A stretch of DNA of 64,000 nucleotides from assembly GCA_964016985.1 (NCBI GenBank), contig OZ024823.1, forward strand, positions 34,184,594-34,248,593, in the 5' to 3' direction. The DNA comes from Anodontia alba (taxonomy: Eukaryota; Mollusca; Bivalvia; Lucinida; Lucinidae). Below, in pieces: positions 31,735 to 43,558 of this stretch (its first letter is position 1; the number at the start of each line of letters is the position of its first letter). A model generated the notes under the pieces. It was not told where the DNA came from. It did not search any database and saw only the letters and a list, made by a program, of their open reading frames with translations. The position numbers and the translations under genes were made by a program.

Positions 31735-31870
31735 TTAGCGGTTTAGATTAGTTATTGCATATGCGACCAGCATGTACAGCCCGACATTAACCGGAGTTCC
31801 TTGGTGTAATTTGACGAAATTTCCATCATATAGTACAGTCAGCGTGGAGGTTATATCGTCCATTCTCATG
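31500..31870. other. No gene seen; poly-T run
   Basis: A T-run of about 33 bases at 31700-31733 follows unassigned sequence. Confidence 0.6.
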
Positions 31871-31879
31871 CGGATGCGT

Positions 31880-33250
31880 AAGTTGATCTGAGTCTGCACT
31901 AGTCGCAAAAGTCTCATTGTACCAAATGAGTTTTCCCAATCGCGGCACTCCGTGTCCCCAAAAATTAAATTCATTCCCTTGTTCTCTTAAAATATTTACC
32001 AAAGTTGCAATGATACGCCACCAGACGACGACACACAATTCTGGGACGTTCGCATTTCCAGTATAGATTACAAAAATACAAGTGGAGATACCCGGAAGAT
32101 GCAACAGTCACATTCCCTTGCCCCGCGTGAGGAAACCGCGTGCTCGTAACGGTAACGTCACGAGAAATCAAGGCGGAAACCGCTAAGACAAAAACACACT
32201 TATGTGCGTTAAATTATAGAGATTTTTTTTTGTCAGAACTGCATATGAAACTGGCATGTATAAAAAGCAGAACCTAAGTATTGGGACAGAAAGGCCTATG
32301 CAAAGTGTAGACACAGATCAGATGCCACACAGAAAAGGGGAATGGAACTAGTGAGGGGGAACAGGGAACATGGAAATTTGGAAACACTTTTAGGACATAA
32401 GACGTGCGACCAGTGAAGACTCAGATCATCTTCTGATGCAAGGGCGGTCAGATTTTGCCGGTTGTGGTGACAAACAGGCATGTACATGTAAACGTCAGTT
32501 TTTGAAGAGATTACAAATCTCTGGTTAAATACATCACCGTTTCAGTGAAGGTTTAAATGCATTCTGTGGCGTCTGATCTGGGTCTACACTGTTTGCTCAG
32601 GCATGTCTGTCCGAATACGTAAAGTACGGAAATTAGATCAAATCGAACCCCTTTCAGAAATCGTCCTGGATCCGCCCCTGATTCATAAAAAAAATGCTGT
32701 GTTCGACTCGTAAAGTTCATTATCAAGGCCTATGCAATTAGCTCCCTTTAAACAGTAAAACCTAGAGTGAGGGCCTTACCCCGCATTTACCAGGGTATAA
32801 ATAAATATTGGCACTGTTATTCTTTTACATCATCTATATATTGAGAACGTTAGATCTATATATTGAGAACATTAGGATTATTAAAATACCCAGAAAATGC
32901 AACAGTCACAAAGCAACATTCTTTCCCTTGCCCCGCATGAAGAAACCACGTGCTCGCAGCGGTAACATCACGTGAAATGGTGGCGGGAAACCGCTTCGGG
33001 AGAAAAACACAACTTAATTTATAGAGCCTTTTCTCGTCAGAAATGTACACAAAACTGGCACGTATTAAAAATATAAAGAACCTAAGTATTGGAACAGATA
33101 GGCCTATGCAAACAGTGCAGACCCAGATTAGACGCAGCAGAGAACAAGGGAATGAAACTAATTTGGGGGAACAGGAATCATGACTATTTGGAAAACACTT
33201 TTAGGACAATGAGACCTGTGCGACCAGTGAATACTAAGATCAACCTGCGA
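31880..33250 (-). repeat. Long dispersed repeat, about 1.6 tandem units of roughly 800 bp
   Basis: ATGCAACAGTCACA recurs at about 32099 and 32897. CTTGCCCCGC, GGAAACCGCT, CACTTTTAGGACA and 'GAACCTAAGTATTGG' repeat with the same spacing. Homologous in reverse to 15515-16650. A fragment lies at 35440-35580. Confidence 0.75.
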
Positions 33251-33379
33251 ATCAGTCTTCGCTGTTTGTATGAGCTTCTTTGGCCTCTGGGCTTTTCAAG
33301 ATCATTCTCCGAGTGTATGCTTTTCTTAATTAAAGCCAATATTGGTGTCTTCAGAAGGTGTCTTTCACCTTCAAGCTAA

Positions 33380-33558
33380 TGACAATTCAGATGAGTGAGT
33401 GAATGTTTTACGTCCAACTAACAGTTAGGTCATGGAGAGATGGGGGCCTTGGTTTAAAGTCTCATATGAAAGACTAAAGAAGCCTGGGATCGAACTCGTG
33501 ACCCCTGCATGGATTACAAGGCGAGCAGCTTTACCACTACACCACCGACTCTGAGGCA
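33380..33558 (-). mobile_element. tRNA-headed SINE, family D
   Basis: On the minus strand GGTGTAGTGGTAAAGCTGCT gives an A box and CACGAGTTCGATCCCAGG a B box. The body ends in GTAAAACATTCACTCACTC-like sequence. Confidence 0.7.
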
Positions 33559-33810
33559 CCCTTTCCTAATATGTCATACTGTTATATATTTTATAAATGG
33601 GTCGCAGATATTGCACCATGCCCCGCCACTATACTAACATCAAGCAAGTGTCATAACTCTGTTAATAAATTGATAAAGTTTCAAGAAAATATCTTGAATT
33701 GTTTTCAAATTACAGAGTGAACACAACTATATTACAGAAATCACTATGATATTCTCGATGTTCAAAGGGCCATGACTCCAAAAGTAGGCTCACTCATCAA
33801 CGTATATGAA
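33559..33810. other. No feature recognised in this part of intron 6
   Basis: AT-rich sequence without clear arms or frames. Confidence 0.45.
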
Positions 33811-33814
33811 AGAA

Positions 33815-33935
33815 AAGAAGGGCAGTTGTCAGTTTCTGCTGAAATGATTAACAGCTAATGTCTGCCTGCCCCGGAAATGTGTGCGGGCTCGATAAGACCG
33901 AAATAGTTTTGACTGGGCCGTCTACGTCGGTACAA
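33815..33935 (+). mobile_element. SINE family A, decayed tail
   Basis: AGAAGGGCAGTTGTCAGTTT through TTTTGACTGGGCCGT with many changes. Confidence 0.65.
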
Positions 33936-34189
33936 GGTTATTGTGCCTGAAGTATAATTTAGGATGTACGTACATTGAATATGAGCTCGCGCCGGACAAA
34001 ACCTACAATACTACAATGTATGTATGACCAGCAAAGACTCCGGTCAGTCTGTGCATCGACCCACTATATAAAGCAAGCTTCTTGGATAGCCCTGAGTCCA
34101 CAGACGGTGCATACTGTATGATCATCGAAGGGTCTGATCCTCGGGGGCGGGGGTCCTATATATGGCATAGTACGGATGTGCGTGCCAAA

Positions 34190-34515
34190 TAGCCCCCTTT
34201 TTCAACAGTCAGGTATATGATTGGCCCCCTTTTTTCAACAAAAAGTATATGAATGGCCCGATTTTTCTGGTTTCCTATGTGAAAGGGCCCATTTTTCTGA
34301 CATCCTGGTATATGCACATGTTTTTCACTCAGAGATTTTTCGAGGCTGCTTATCCTCTTGGTATTACATGAATTGACTGTGATATTTGTGTAACAACCAG
34401 CAAAAAAGTGGGTACAAAAAAATCAAAGAATAGGTCAACATTTTAGATGATCAAGTACATGAATGGGTCCGTTTTTTTCAAAGGCAGGTATATGAATAGG
34501 GTAGGTTTTGAAATA
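34190..34515 (+). repeat. Short tandem repeat 'GGTATATGAATGGCCC-TTTTT'
   Basis: At least five diverged units of about 40 bp with AGGTATATGA, GGCCC and TTTTTCAACA or TTTTTCTG. Confidence 0.7.
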
Positions 34516-34894
34516 CTGGCTCGCACACCCGTAACAAAATTACCCCAAAGTTACCGCCCCCTCCCCCACCCCAAGGTCTGATCAGAATGTGCTATTGCAG
34601 TCGCACTGTTGATCCGGCTTTGGACAGTCCGGCTATCGAAGGTTAATACGATCAGCGAATGCTCTGATCAGAATGTGCAGTTGCGCAGACTCACCCGAGT
34701 ATTCGCTTGTCGCACAAGACGTTTTGTTACATCCAGAGATTACAGGAGGTACATCTGATTAGAGAAGGCTCTGATCAGACTACTGATGTGCAGGTTCAGA
34801 GTGGGCATGCTGACCTGACTCTTCATACAAATTTTATTGTTGGTTTTGCCATACACACACTCGCGCGCGTAGTGTTTGTGCAAACCTTTACGCA

Positions 34895-35095
34895 GCACTC
34901 TGAGTAAAATTTTCAACAGGCATTTTGAAATATTTTTCTCATTCTTCAATTTGACATTTCATGCAAATTGTCTCCATTGCATGAAATGTCAAATCCTGTT
35001 TTCTATTGCATGAAATGTCAAATCTGCTGTTTTCTGAGAAATAAAAAAATTAACCGTTTATTTGTCGTCTACTGAATTAGCCCTGAGTGGTAATC
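34895..35095. mobile_element. MITE family H3 with duplicated right arm
   Basis: GACATTTCATGCAAATTGTC, then GCATGAAATGTCAAATC twice (34978 and 35008). Confidence 0.75.
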
Positions 35096-35439
35096 CAGAA
35101 ATTTTGTGTTCGATACCCGGGAGCACCAAGTGTTGTGTCCTTGAGCAAGACACCTTATCTTCATAACTTAGCATTGGTTTCTACCCAGGAAGACTCTGCC
35201 TAGAATATCCGCAAGGGTATATAATATATATCATTTTAAAGACGCTTCCCCGCCGATGCTAGATTTATATGTGCGTCTGTTTGATTCGTTAAATAAATTG
35301 AGGTCTTGGGTTTTGCATATCGGATGCTGAAGTCACAAAAATAGAACACTTTACAAGAGAACGAAAATTCTGAAGAATACTCTGTAAGCCTTTAAATATA
35401 ATGTTTTAAATGTATATACTGGAAGCAAATAACATAACA

Positions 35440-35800
35440 TAATATTTATTTGTACCGTGATAAATGCCGGGCAAAGTCCTCACACTACAGGTTTTACTGT
35501 TTTAAGGGAGCTAACTGCAATTGACTAAAGGGAGCGGGAGCTAACTGCAATTGCTTTACGAGTCGGGGGCCCATCCGAAATGGGATGAAGAGGGGGCAGG
35601 CTTATTACATTAGCGCTTAACCAGTTCACTGAACACCCTTCCGTCAGAAACTTGTAACTGCAAATCTTGAAGCAGCAGAAGGAGCGAATGACCATAGCAA
35701 ATACATGTGTGTTTACTAATAAACCGCACAATCTGTATGTAGGGATCAAGAATCAAATCCGCGATCAGGTCTCGCGTTCCATTCCCGCCGGTGCGATAAC
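35440..35800. mobile_element. Decayed mosaic: dispersed repeat plus SINE A, reverse
   Basis: TTTGTACCGTGATAAATGCC and AGGTTTTACTGTTTTAAGGG match the long dispersed repeat. GCGCTTAACCAGTTCACTGA and CAGAAACTTGTAACTGC match the SINE A tail in reverse. Confidence 0.6.
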
Positions 35801-35949
35801 ATTCTTTCCAATGAAGTCAGTGCTAACAACTTATAGTTCGAAAGGAGGCATATCATATTTGCGAGAGAGAGAGATAGAGAGAGAGTCCACCCATTTTAGG
35901 TGCATCCGGCTATTAGATTTAGGTATTGCTAGAGAATAATGGCTAAACT

Positions 35950-35989
35950 GTTTTTTTTGTTGTTTTTTGTTTTTTTTGTTTTTTTTGTT

Positions 35990-36020
<31 letters not shown>
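35950..36020 (+). repeat. Poly-T / TTTTTGT low-complexity run
   Basis: About 70 bases, almost all T with a few G. Frames across it on the other strand are poly-lysine artefacts. Confidence 0.95.
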
Positions 36021-36022
<2 letters not shown>

Positions 36023-36059
36023 CAAATAGTGAAGACCCTGATCAGATGCCGCATTCTAT

Positions 36060-36985
36060 AATCTTGGTATGACTTAAATAATTTATGTTGAAAGAGACAT
36101 AAGACATCAAATCACCAGCATCATTAAGTGGTGATTTAAATGGACAGCCCTAACCCTGGTCCAGTCATCATGAGAAACCGCCGAGGCCTCGATCCGAGAA
36201 GTGTAGATACCTTTCAGCCAGTCCGTTTCTGCCTCCCATGACAAATGAAATGTATCCATACTCCTTAAGGCCTCCCTTAATACTTGAAGCGCTCAGCACA
36301 TTCAGCAGACGGCATTTTCACATTTTTTTCTTTATTTTCCAGTGCAAATAACGGGGCAAAAAAGGCGTGACATTACATATGGCCCGTTTGCTGGGCAGAT
36401 GATTCACATGAAAAGTTCAACCTTCTTGCTGTAAAATACTGAAAACAGATCGGCATCTGCTCTAAAATTTTCAGCAGCGCTCCAGAGGTTCAAGCAGTTT
36501 TCTTGGCAGCAGCAGCACATGCTAACCTTGAAAATAATGGGTGAAAGGCGGGAATTTCCGACTTAGGAAGAGAAGCATGATAAATTGGTAAACAAACAAT
36601 AAGATGGTTTGAAAAGGGACATTTCCGCTGCTAAAGTGACACGGGAAAAATGAGCCAGCCTGAATATAGAATTTGTCAGGTTTAGGGGAAAACGTGATTG
36701 TCGGCATCTGTACATTCTGCTTAGATTCTTCTAGGGACCGTGTAGAATACGTAAGGCGAACAACGAAGACCTTGACCAGATTGTGCAGATTGTTTTGGGG
36801 CTTCGCTGTTGGGAAGAATAAAATTACAACTAAAACACTACAAAATCACACATTACTTCGTAGTTTATTTGTGTTCTGACTAAACATAATAAGTCAATTA
36901 TAAATCATTATTCTATTTTGTTGTACCTGTATGTTAGGAGAAATGTGCACATACTTTTTTTTATATTCAAAATTTTACGTTCAGA
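36060..36985. other. Intron 6 segment, decayed H3-like hairpin only
   Basis: 36280-36500 shows AGCGCTCAGCACATTCAGCA and CAGATCGGCATCTGCTCTAA as H3-like outer parts. Nothing coding. Confidence 0.45.
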
Positions 36986-36989
36986 TAAC

Positions 36990-37190
36990 TCGAGCATTTT
37001 TACCTGAGACTGCATAGGTGAGCCTGGATAAGAGTGGAAGCTAGCGCGAGCGTGATCGTTTTCACGCTGCATGATATCCCAGCGCGAATTTAGCATGGGA
37101 TAAGCGCGGGAATAGCGTGGGATTTAATACTTTTCCGCGATCGCGCATTAGAGCAAACGATATAACCATCGTGAAAGCTGTACTGTAGAA
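36990..37190 (-). mobile_element. Right end of possible large TIR element
   Basis: Read inward on the minus strand: ACAGTACAGCTTTCACGATG then GTTATATCGTTTGCTC, with GCG-rich repeats inside. Mirrors 31198. Confidence 0.5.
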
Positions 37191-37294
37191 CAGAGATCAG
37201 TCAGTTTGTGTAAAGTACAGTTGGCCTGCAACTTCACTTTTGCATATTTTACGGAATGTAATTGTACAAATTATTCACATGTCATTACACTTCA

Positions 37295-37610
37295 TAGGTC
37301 TAGATAAGAGGGGGTAACCACATTATATTTTAACGGTACTTATTTCTTCAGGAAAACATAGATTGTGCGTACTCATTAGGAGCACCTCTTACAAATTATT
37401 CACGTCATAATGCATTGGTCTCGATAAGAGGGGTTAGCCACATTGTATTTTACTTATTTCTCCAAGAAAACATAGGTTGTCAGTACTCATTAGAAGTGCC
37501 TCTGCATGTTGCTTCTAATGATTACCCACAACCTATGTTTTCCTGGAAAAAGAAGAAAAATATCAGAACTGTTTGGTTGAAAAAAGCGCTTTATCTGAGA
37601 AACTACCTAT
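37295..37610. mobile_element. MITE family H1: half copy then full copy
   Basis: TAGATAAGAGGGGGTAACCA starts a half copy at 37302. A complete palindrome (CTCCAAGAAAACATAGGTTG / CAACCTATGTTTTCCTGG) follows at 37415-37610. Confidence 0.8.
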
Positions 37611-37789
37611 GTACTGTCGAGCTGAAATGTGAGATAAAGTACCAGGAACATGGATCATCCTGTGTAGTCTGATCAGTCTTTTCTGCCCACTTGAAGAAGC
37701 CTTGTATAATTGGCTGTCCAGAGATCATGCAGCAAAGACTGCCTACTGTTCTATGTCTTCACTGGGAACACCTAACTGAAGTACATTAC

Positions 37790-37985
37790 GGTCAGTGTCC
37801 TTTAATTCTGAACACTTTATTCATGATACTATTTTGGCCTAAATTTTGCTTCTTATGCAGTTGTTTCTTAAGACAGTAAGTGGACTGGCAAACAGTGCAG
37901 ACTCTGATCAGACTTTAGCAGTCTGCACTGTTTGCATTTGTCATTTTGTCAGCATTTTGATTTATATTAATGGTCATTTACCGAA
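37790..37985. mobile_element. MITE family H2b
   Basis: CGGTCAGTGTCCTTTAATTC end; short core GCAAACAGTGCAGACTCTGA / AGCAGTCTGCACTGTTTGC. Confidence 0.7.
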
Positions 37986-38142
37986 TTTCATTTTGGGGTA
38001 CAGTTATTGTAGGTTGCCTGAACCAGATTCAGTCAAGGGTTTTTAAAGTGTGGGTCAATGCCACACTGAATGTTTTGATAGGATTATTGGTAATTTTATA
38101 TACAGTAAAATCCCGCTGTTAAGACCACGTTTGGTACTACTT

Positions 38143-38192
38143 CCAGCCTCGGTGGCTCAGTTGTATTCGTGTCCGACTGGTGATCAGGTGAT
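38143..38192 (+). mobile_element. SINE family A, head fragment
   Basis: CCAGCCTCGGTGGCTCAGTT to TGATCAGG; no body follows. Confidence 0.75.
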
Positions 38193-38660
38193 GTTTCTTA
38201 TGACTGAGACCATAAAATTCTGCTGAGATGCCAATAAAATGAAATTTCCATTACATATTCTGTTACACAATTAGATAAGTAGTACTGATATGACAGTTAA
38301 CTAGAAACTACATGAAAAATTCTTAAATATTAAACACAATAAGTACCTCAAAAACAATTCCAAAATCTACATCTACATAAAAGGATAATAATAAACTACA
38401 AGTTTTTAACGGGTTCCTATGTTAAAAAATAAAGATTTTAAGATTATACTACAATACAGGGAACCAGTATTATCAGAGAAAGGTAGTCCTCCACGTAAAT
38501 CTAGTGATACCTCTGTTTGTGAACAGACTCATTAGTGTATGGAGAATTTAGGACAGAGCCATAAAACATGATCTGGTTAAATTATCATTTGAGCATGTTT
38601 TTTTGCCTTTTTTTTTTTTTTTTTTTTTCTAAGAGAAAAACTTGTCTGATATGAGGAATA
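38193..38660. other. No feature recognised
   Basis: AT-rich intron sequence with a T-run at 38608-38629. Confidence 0.5.
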
Positions 38661-38845
38661 CCCATTTGGGACTGGCAAAAACGAGTCTTATTTCTCCTCA
38701 AAAACATACATTGTTGGTACTCATTAGAAATACCTCATGTCTGCCAGGTGCTTCTAATGAATATCCACAACATTAGTTTCTGTTGAGAAATAACAAGGAA
38801 TAAAATAAAATACTTTTCTGGATACCCCTCTTATGTGAAGCGTTT
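38660..38845. mobile_element. MITE family H1
   Basis: TTATTTCTCCTCAAAAACAT with TACTCATTAGAAATACC; right arm GGTGCTTCTAATGAATATCC; outer end ATACCCCTCTTATGTGAAGC. Confidence 0.75.
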
Positions 38846-38869
38846 TCCGAAACCCTTGCAAAAATTAGG

Positions 38870-38960
38870 GGTTAGCACAGTATTTACCAGCAGAGCTTAA
38901 AAATGAGGGTCCCATGAGCACAGTATTTACCAGCAGAGCTTAAAAATGAGGGTCCCATGG
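38870..38960 (+). repeat. 46-bp tandem duplication
   Basis: GCACAGTATTTACCAGCAGA through GAGGGTCCCATG occurs twice, at about 38875 and 38918. Confidence 0.9.
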
Positions 38961-39059
38961 AGGACTCCCTTATGTGGAGCTATGGAGTCCTTTAATAAGA
39001 TTTAGGGTTTGTGTTGTTTTAAAGAGGTTAAGCCTTAAAGTACAAATCAAAACCTCAGC

Positions 39060-39185
39060 TTTTTTTTTTTTTTTTCAGAGAAAATAAGGCTTGACATTTC
39101 ATGTGAATTGTCTGCCTAGAAATAGAACCAATTTTAGAATGTCATCTGCTACAATTTGCTTATTTTAGTGCTTTTAGGGTCAACC
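39060..39185. mobile_element. Decayed MITE family H3
   Basis: AGGCTTGACATTTCATGTGA and 'ATGTCATCTGCTACAATTTG'. Confidence 0.6.
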
Positions 39186-39589
39186 AATGTCCAAATATTG
39201 ATAACTCGTCCTTTAGATAATACATAGATTAAAAAAACAAAGCCATAGATGAATAAAATTAATTTCGGATTGATCATATATGCATCACTCAGGAACCTTG
39301 CTCCTGACTCTTGAGGGTCCAGAACAATGTTTTGGGGGTAATGCGAGTCAGGGAAAATGCTGGGTTACATAGTAAATTTAAGCTTAAAAATCAATACTAA
39401 AAGAGTGAACGAGTCTAGGCTGATCAAAATTATTTAAGTGACGGCATACTGTTGAGTCAGAATAGCATCACAACTTGTGTTTTTAAATAACCCAGGCACA
39501 CTGAATTTTCAAATGTGGGTCTGGAACCTTGAGAATGCACCAGTGGTCCAATGGTAAAAAAACTCATCTAAGATATCTAAGATTGAACC

Positions 39590-39765
39590 CTGCTTAACCT
39601 TTATCACTCTCTGGGCAAATTCAGCAGATGACAAGTTGATGATATTTTTCTTATTTTTCCCTTGAGGAGAAAATTTGCATGAACTGTCAAACCCTGTTTC
39701 CTGGGAAAAATATTTCAAAATACTGTCCGCTGAAAATTTTACCCAGAGTGCTAAGCGTGAACTTT
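39590..39765. mobile_element. MITE family H3, complete
   Basis: GCTTAACCTTTATCACTCTC and TTTACCCAGAGTGCTAAGCG are the inverted ends; the core retains one arm (AATTTGCATGAACTGTCAAA). Confidence 0.75.
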
Positions 39766-39789
39766 GAACAAATCTATTTGACTAACTAG

Positions 39790-39965
39790 TAGAGAAACGT
39801 TAAGGAGGAGTATTTAGTGACAATTATGGGATAGTTTTCCTTATTTCTCCATAAAAAGGTATTTTATGGGTACTCAGTAAAAGTGCCTCGGTAAGGCATT
39901 TCTAATACTCACAACATTTGCTTTTATGGAGAAATAAAGAAAACTTATCCATAAAAGCAAATGAT
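39790..39965. mobile_element. MITE family H1c
   Basis: Outer left end CGTTAAGGAGGAGTATTTAG; core arms CTCCATAAAAAGGTATTTTA / TTTGCTTTTATGGAGAAATA. Confidence 0.75.
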
Positions 39966-39989
39966 CAAATACTTCATAACAATTGCCTT

Positions 39990-40227
39990 AACGCTTAAAG
40001 CGCCAGTCACAACTATTGTCGTCTGCTTTGTCTTCTGCCGGTTACTTTAAAAGTCATTTCTGCAAACAGTGTGGGCCAGATCAGACTGCTCCTTGGAGCA
40101 GTCTGATCTGAGTCCACACCATTTGCCTGTATGCAAAAATAGGTTTGAAAAGTTTTCAAGAATATTCAGCAGACGACTTAAACAGACGACATTTTCAGAT
40201 GCAGGTTTTCTTGGCATTTTAAGGGTT
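39990..40227. mobile_element. TTAA MITE, family H2e
   Basis: TTAACGCTTAAAGCGCCAGT and TTGGCATTTTAAGGGTTAA are the ends; central hairpin AGACTGCTCCTTGGAGCAGTCT. A copy with a deleted arm lies at 53405-53618. Confidence 0.75.
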
Positions 40228-40403
40228 AAATGGTGATGTGTCTTAAAAAGTGCTGGCTGAAGGATAAACAGTACAGACTGCTCGAACTGTCAGAGCAGTT
40301 TGAATTAGGACAGTATTGTTTGCTGCGGTATTTTTGATTTAATATTTAGGGTAAAGACAGCACTTATTTCGGAAGTTCTATCAATTTTTCTATCATGTTT
40401 CAG

Positions 40404-40468
40404 CCGCTTGTTTTGGTTGTTGTCACTAAAAGTGGTCAGGCTCTCTTGTTTGAATGTACGCTGAATGG
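40404..40468 (+). CDS. WDR43: WDR43 exon 7 (residues 269-290)
   Basis: A short 65-nt exon after the longest visible intron (9.3 kb). Encodes PLVLVVVTKSGQALLFECTL, the next blade. Acceptor ATGTTTCAG ends at 40403; donor GTAAGT starts at 40469. Confidence 0.92.
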
Positions 40469-40562
40469 GTAAGTTGCATTCTAATTTTTGTCATGCCTGC
40501 TTTGATATGACTATCATAGAAGTGTTGTCCTGATGATGGATTATAATAAATTATTAGTTACT

Positions 40563-41560
40563 TTTTAGCTCACCTGAGCAAAAGCTCAGGGTGAGCTATT
40601 GTCATCACCCTCTGTCCGTCGTCCGTTGTCGTCCGTCGTCAACAATTAGTTTGTTAACACTCTAGAGGTCACAGTTTTGAGCCAATCTTGATGAAACTTG
40701 CTCAGAATGTTTGCCTCTATGTAATTTAGGTCAAGTTCGATACTGGATTAGTTGGGGTCAAAAACTAGGTCACCAGGTCAAATCAAAGGAAAAACTATTA
40801 ACACTCTAGAGGTCACAGTTTTGACCCAATCTTGATGACACTTGCTCAGAATGTTTGCCTCTATGAAATCTAGGTCAAGTTCGATACTGGGTTACTTGGG
40901 GTCAAAAACTAGGCCACCAGGTCAAATCAAAGGAAAAACTTGTTAACACTCTAGAGGTCATAGTTTTGACCCAATCTTGATGAAACTTGCTCAAAATGTT
41001 TGCCTCTATTAAATCTAGGTCAAGTTTGAAACAGGTCACTTGGGGTCAGAAACTAGGTCAAAGGGCCAGATCAGCAGAAAACCTTGTTAACACTCTAGCC
41101 GTCACATTTTTCAAGCAATCATCATGAATCTTGCTCAATATGTTTGTCTTGATGATTTCTAGGTCAAGTTCGAAACTGGGTCACGGGGTCAAAAACAAGG
41201 TCACTGGGCCAAATCAGCAGAAAACCTTGTTAACACTCTAGCAGGCACATTTTTGAAGCCATCATCACGAATCTTGCTCAAAATGTTTGTCTTGATGAGT
41301 TCTAGGACATGTTTGAAACTGGGTCACGTGGGGTCAAAAACTAGGTCACCAGCCCAAATCAGCAGAAAACCTTGTTAACACTCTAGCGGTCAAATTTTTG
41401 AAGCAATCATGAATCTTGCTCAAAATGTTTGTCTTGATGATTTCTAGGTCAAGTAAGAAACTGGGTCATTTGGGGTCAAAAACTAGGTCACCAGGCCAAA
41501 CCAGCAGAAAACCTTGTTAACACTCTAGCGGTTGCACTTTTGAAGCAGTTATCATGAATC
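40563..41560 (+). mobile_element. 'TTTTTAGCTCACCTGAGC' element with 145-bp array
   Basis: Opens TTTTTAGCTCACCTGAGC with hairpin partner GCTCAGGGTGAGC, then GTCCGTCGTCCGTTGTCGTC. About seven units follow (ACACTCTAGAGGTCACAGTT, ATCTTGATGAAACTTGCTCA, GGGTCAAAAACTAGGTCACC). Confidence 0.85.
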
Positions 41561-41639
41561 TTGCTCAAAATGTTTGTGCTGTGATTACTGGTGTAGCAAA
41601 ATGTTTGTCTTGATACCTGTTTTATCAAGACCGGTGAAT

Positions 41640-43190
41640 TGTGATCCCTGGTAAAAGGATAGACTGACAGAACAAGTTTCTGGTCAGACGATGGCTCCAG
41701 GGTATAGAAATATATCTTTTGTCTACGGGAGTTCATATTGTTTTGAGCATCCTGATTTAACAGAGACATTAGCAATAATAATTTGGATATAGGTCATTAT
41801 CAGAATCAGCTGCCTTGATCTTTTTAACATAGTATTTTGTATTGTGAGATCTGCTGTACTGAGCTGTATTGGTGTAGCTGCACAGACGCTTTTCAGTGCA
41901 TTGTCAACTGCTGACTCACTACACCCCTGGTAAAACATTCTTTCATGGAGTTTGATCTTTAAATATTTTCTACGGTCATTTTCTCCCTTCTGCTGATTCA
42001 AGGAGGGCAGTTGTTAGTTTCTGGCGAAAGAATGTCCAGTAAAAATGTTGTTAGGCAAACTGACCATGCTCATCATGAGCCCATCGGGTTGACAGGGCCG
42101 TAAAACCTCAGCACAAACAATCAAACAAACACCCCTGGTAAAAGGATAGACTGACAGAACAAGTTTCTGGTCAGACGATGGATCCGGGGAATAGAAATGT
42201 ATCTGTTGTCTACGGGAGCTCATATTGTTTTGAGCATCCTGATTTAACAGAGACATTAGCAATAATAGTTTGGATATAGGTCATTAGCAGACTCAGCTGC
42301 CTTGATCTTTTTAACATATTATTTTGAATTGTACCATTTGCTGTGCTGAGGCGTATTGGTGTAGCTGCACAGACGCTTGACTTCTACTTGTTTTCAGCAG
42401 TTGTCAACTGCTGAATTACTATACCCCTGGTAAAAGGATAGACTGACAGAAAAAGTTTCTGGTCAGACGATGGATCCAGGGTATAGAAATATATCTGTTG
42501 TCTACGGGAGCTCACATTATTTTGTGCATCCTGATTTAACAGACATTAGCAATAATAGTTTGGATATAGGTCATTAGCAGAATCAGCTGCCTTGATCTTT
42601 TTATCATAGTATTTTGAATTGTGAGATTTGCTGTACTGCGCTGTATTGGTGTAGCTGCACAGATGCTTGACTTTTACTTGTTTTCAGCATGTTGTCAAAA
42701 TCGTGAATCACTACATCCCTGGTAAAAGGATAGACTGACAGAACAAGTGTCTGGTCAGACGATGGATCCAGGGTACAGAAATATGCCTGTTGTCTACGGG
42801 AGCTCATATTATTTTGTGCATCCTGATTTAACAGAGACATTAGCAATAATAGTTTGGATATAGGTCATTAGCAGAATCTTCTGCCTTGATCTTTTTAACA
42901 TAGTATATTGAATTGTGAGATTTGCTGTACTGAGCTGTATTGATGTAGCTGCACAGACGCTTGACGTTTATTTGTTTTCAGCCAGTTGTCACCTGCTGAA
43001 TCACTACACCCCTGGTAAAAGGATAGACTGACAGAACAAGGTTCTGCTCAGACGATGGATCCAGGGTCTAGAAATAGGTCTGTTGTCTACGGGAGCTCAT
43101 ATTATTTTGTGCATCCTGATTCAACAGAGATTTTAGAAATAATTAATTTGATATGCGTCATTAGCAAAGTATTTGTAATGAGTACCATTA
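41640..43190 (+). repeat. 292-bp satellite, about five units
   Basis: Units start near CCCTGGTAAAAGGATAGACT; the AGACTGACAG landmark is at 41661, 42148, 42440, 42732 and 43024, so spacing is 292 bp where uninterrupted. A SINE A body (41937-42130) lies between units one and two. The last unit ends near an A-run (43228-43267). A lone unit at 44691-45125 is split by a SINE C. Confidence 0.93.
41937..42130 (+). mobile_element. SINE family A, body and tail inside the satellite
   Basis: ATTCTTTCATGGAGTTTGAT to CTCAGCACAAACAATCAAAC. The tRNA head is absent and an internal deletion removes the AATACTGGTTAACCGC segment. Confidence 0.85.
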
Positions 43191-43424
43191 AGATGGAAAA
43201 ATACGAACAATGTGAATACTTCTCCGTTAAAAAAAAAAAAAAAAAAAAAAGCGAAAAAAAAAAAAAAGTCTTGTTTTGAGCTGTGAATAAAGAAAAATGT
43301 TTTGTCTATTATCAAGACAAATGAGCCAGACTCCAAAGTGCAGTTAGTTGATCCAGCATTCGCATGTTCAGATCCCAGCTCAGCCACATAACTTTTGTAG
43401 GGATTGTTTCTACAATCATCCTCC

Positions 43425-43540
43425 TGCTTCTGCTGACTCAGTTAAGGCAGTTGTCAGTTACTGGGGAAACTATGTATGTGTGTACAAGTAAACCGCTTAG
43501 AAGACTAAGCCTGCCCAGGAAAAAGTACGAGTAAGTTAAT
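43425..43540 (+). mobile_element. SINE family A, decayed fragment
   Basis: GCTGACTCAGTTAAGGCAGT to GCCTGCCCAGGAAAAAGTAC. Confidence 0.7.
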
Positions 43541-43558
43541 ATGTCAGCTCTACAGGAC

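Noticed and set aside
35831..36025. Lysine-rich minus-strand frame
   Set aside because: Poly-T translated in reverse.
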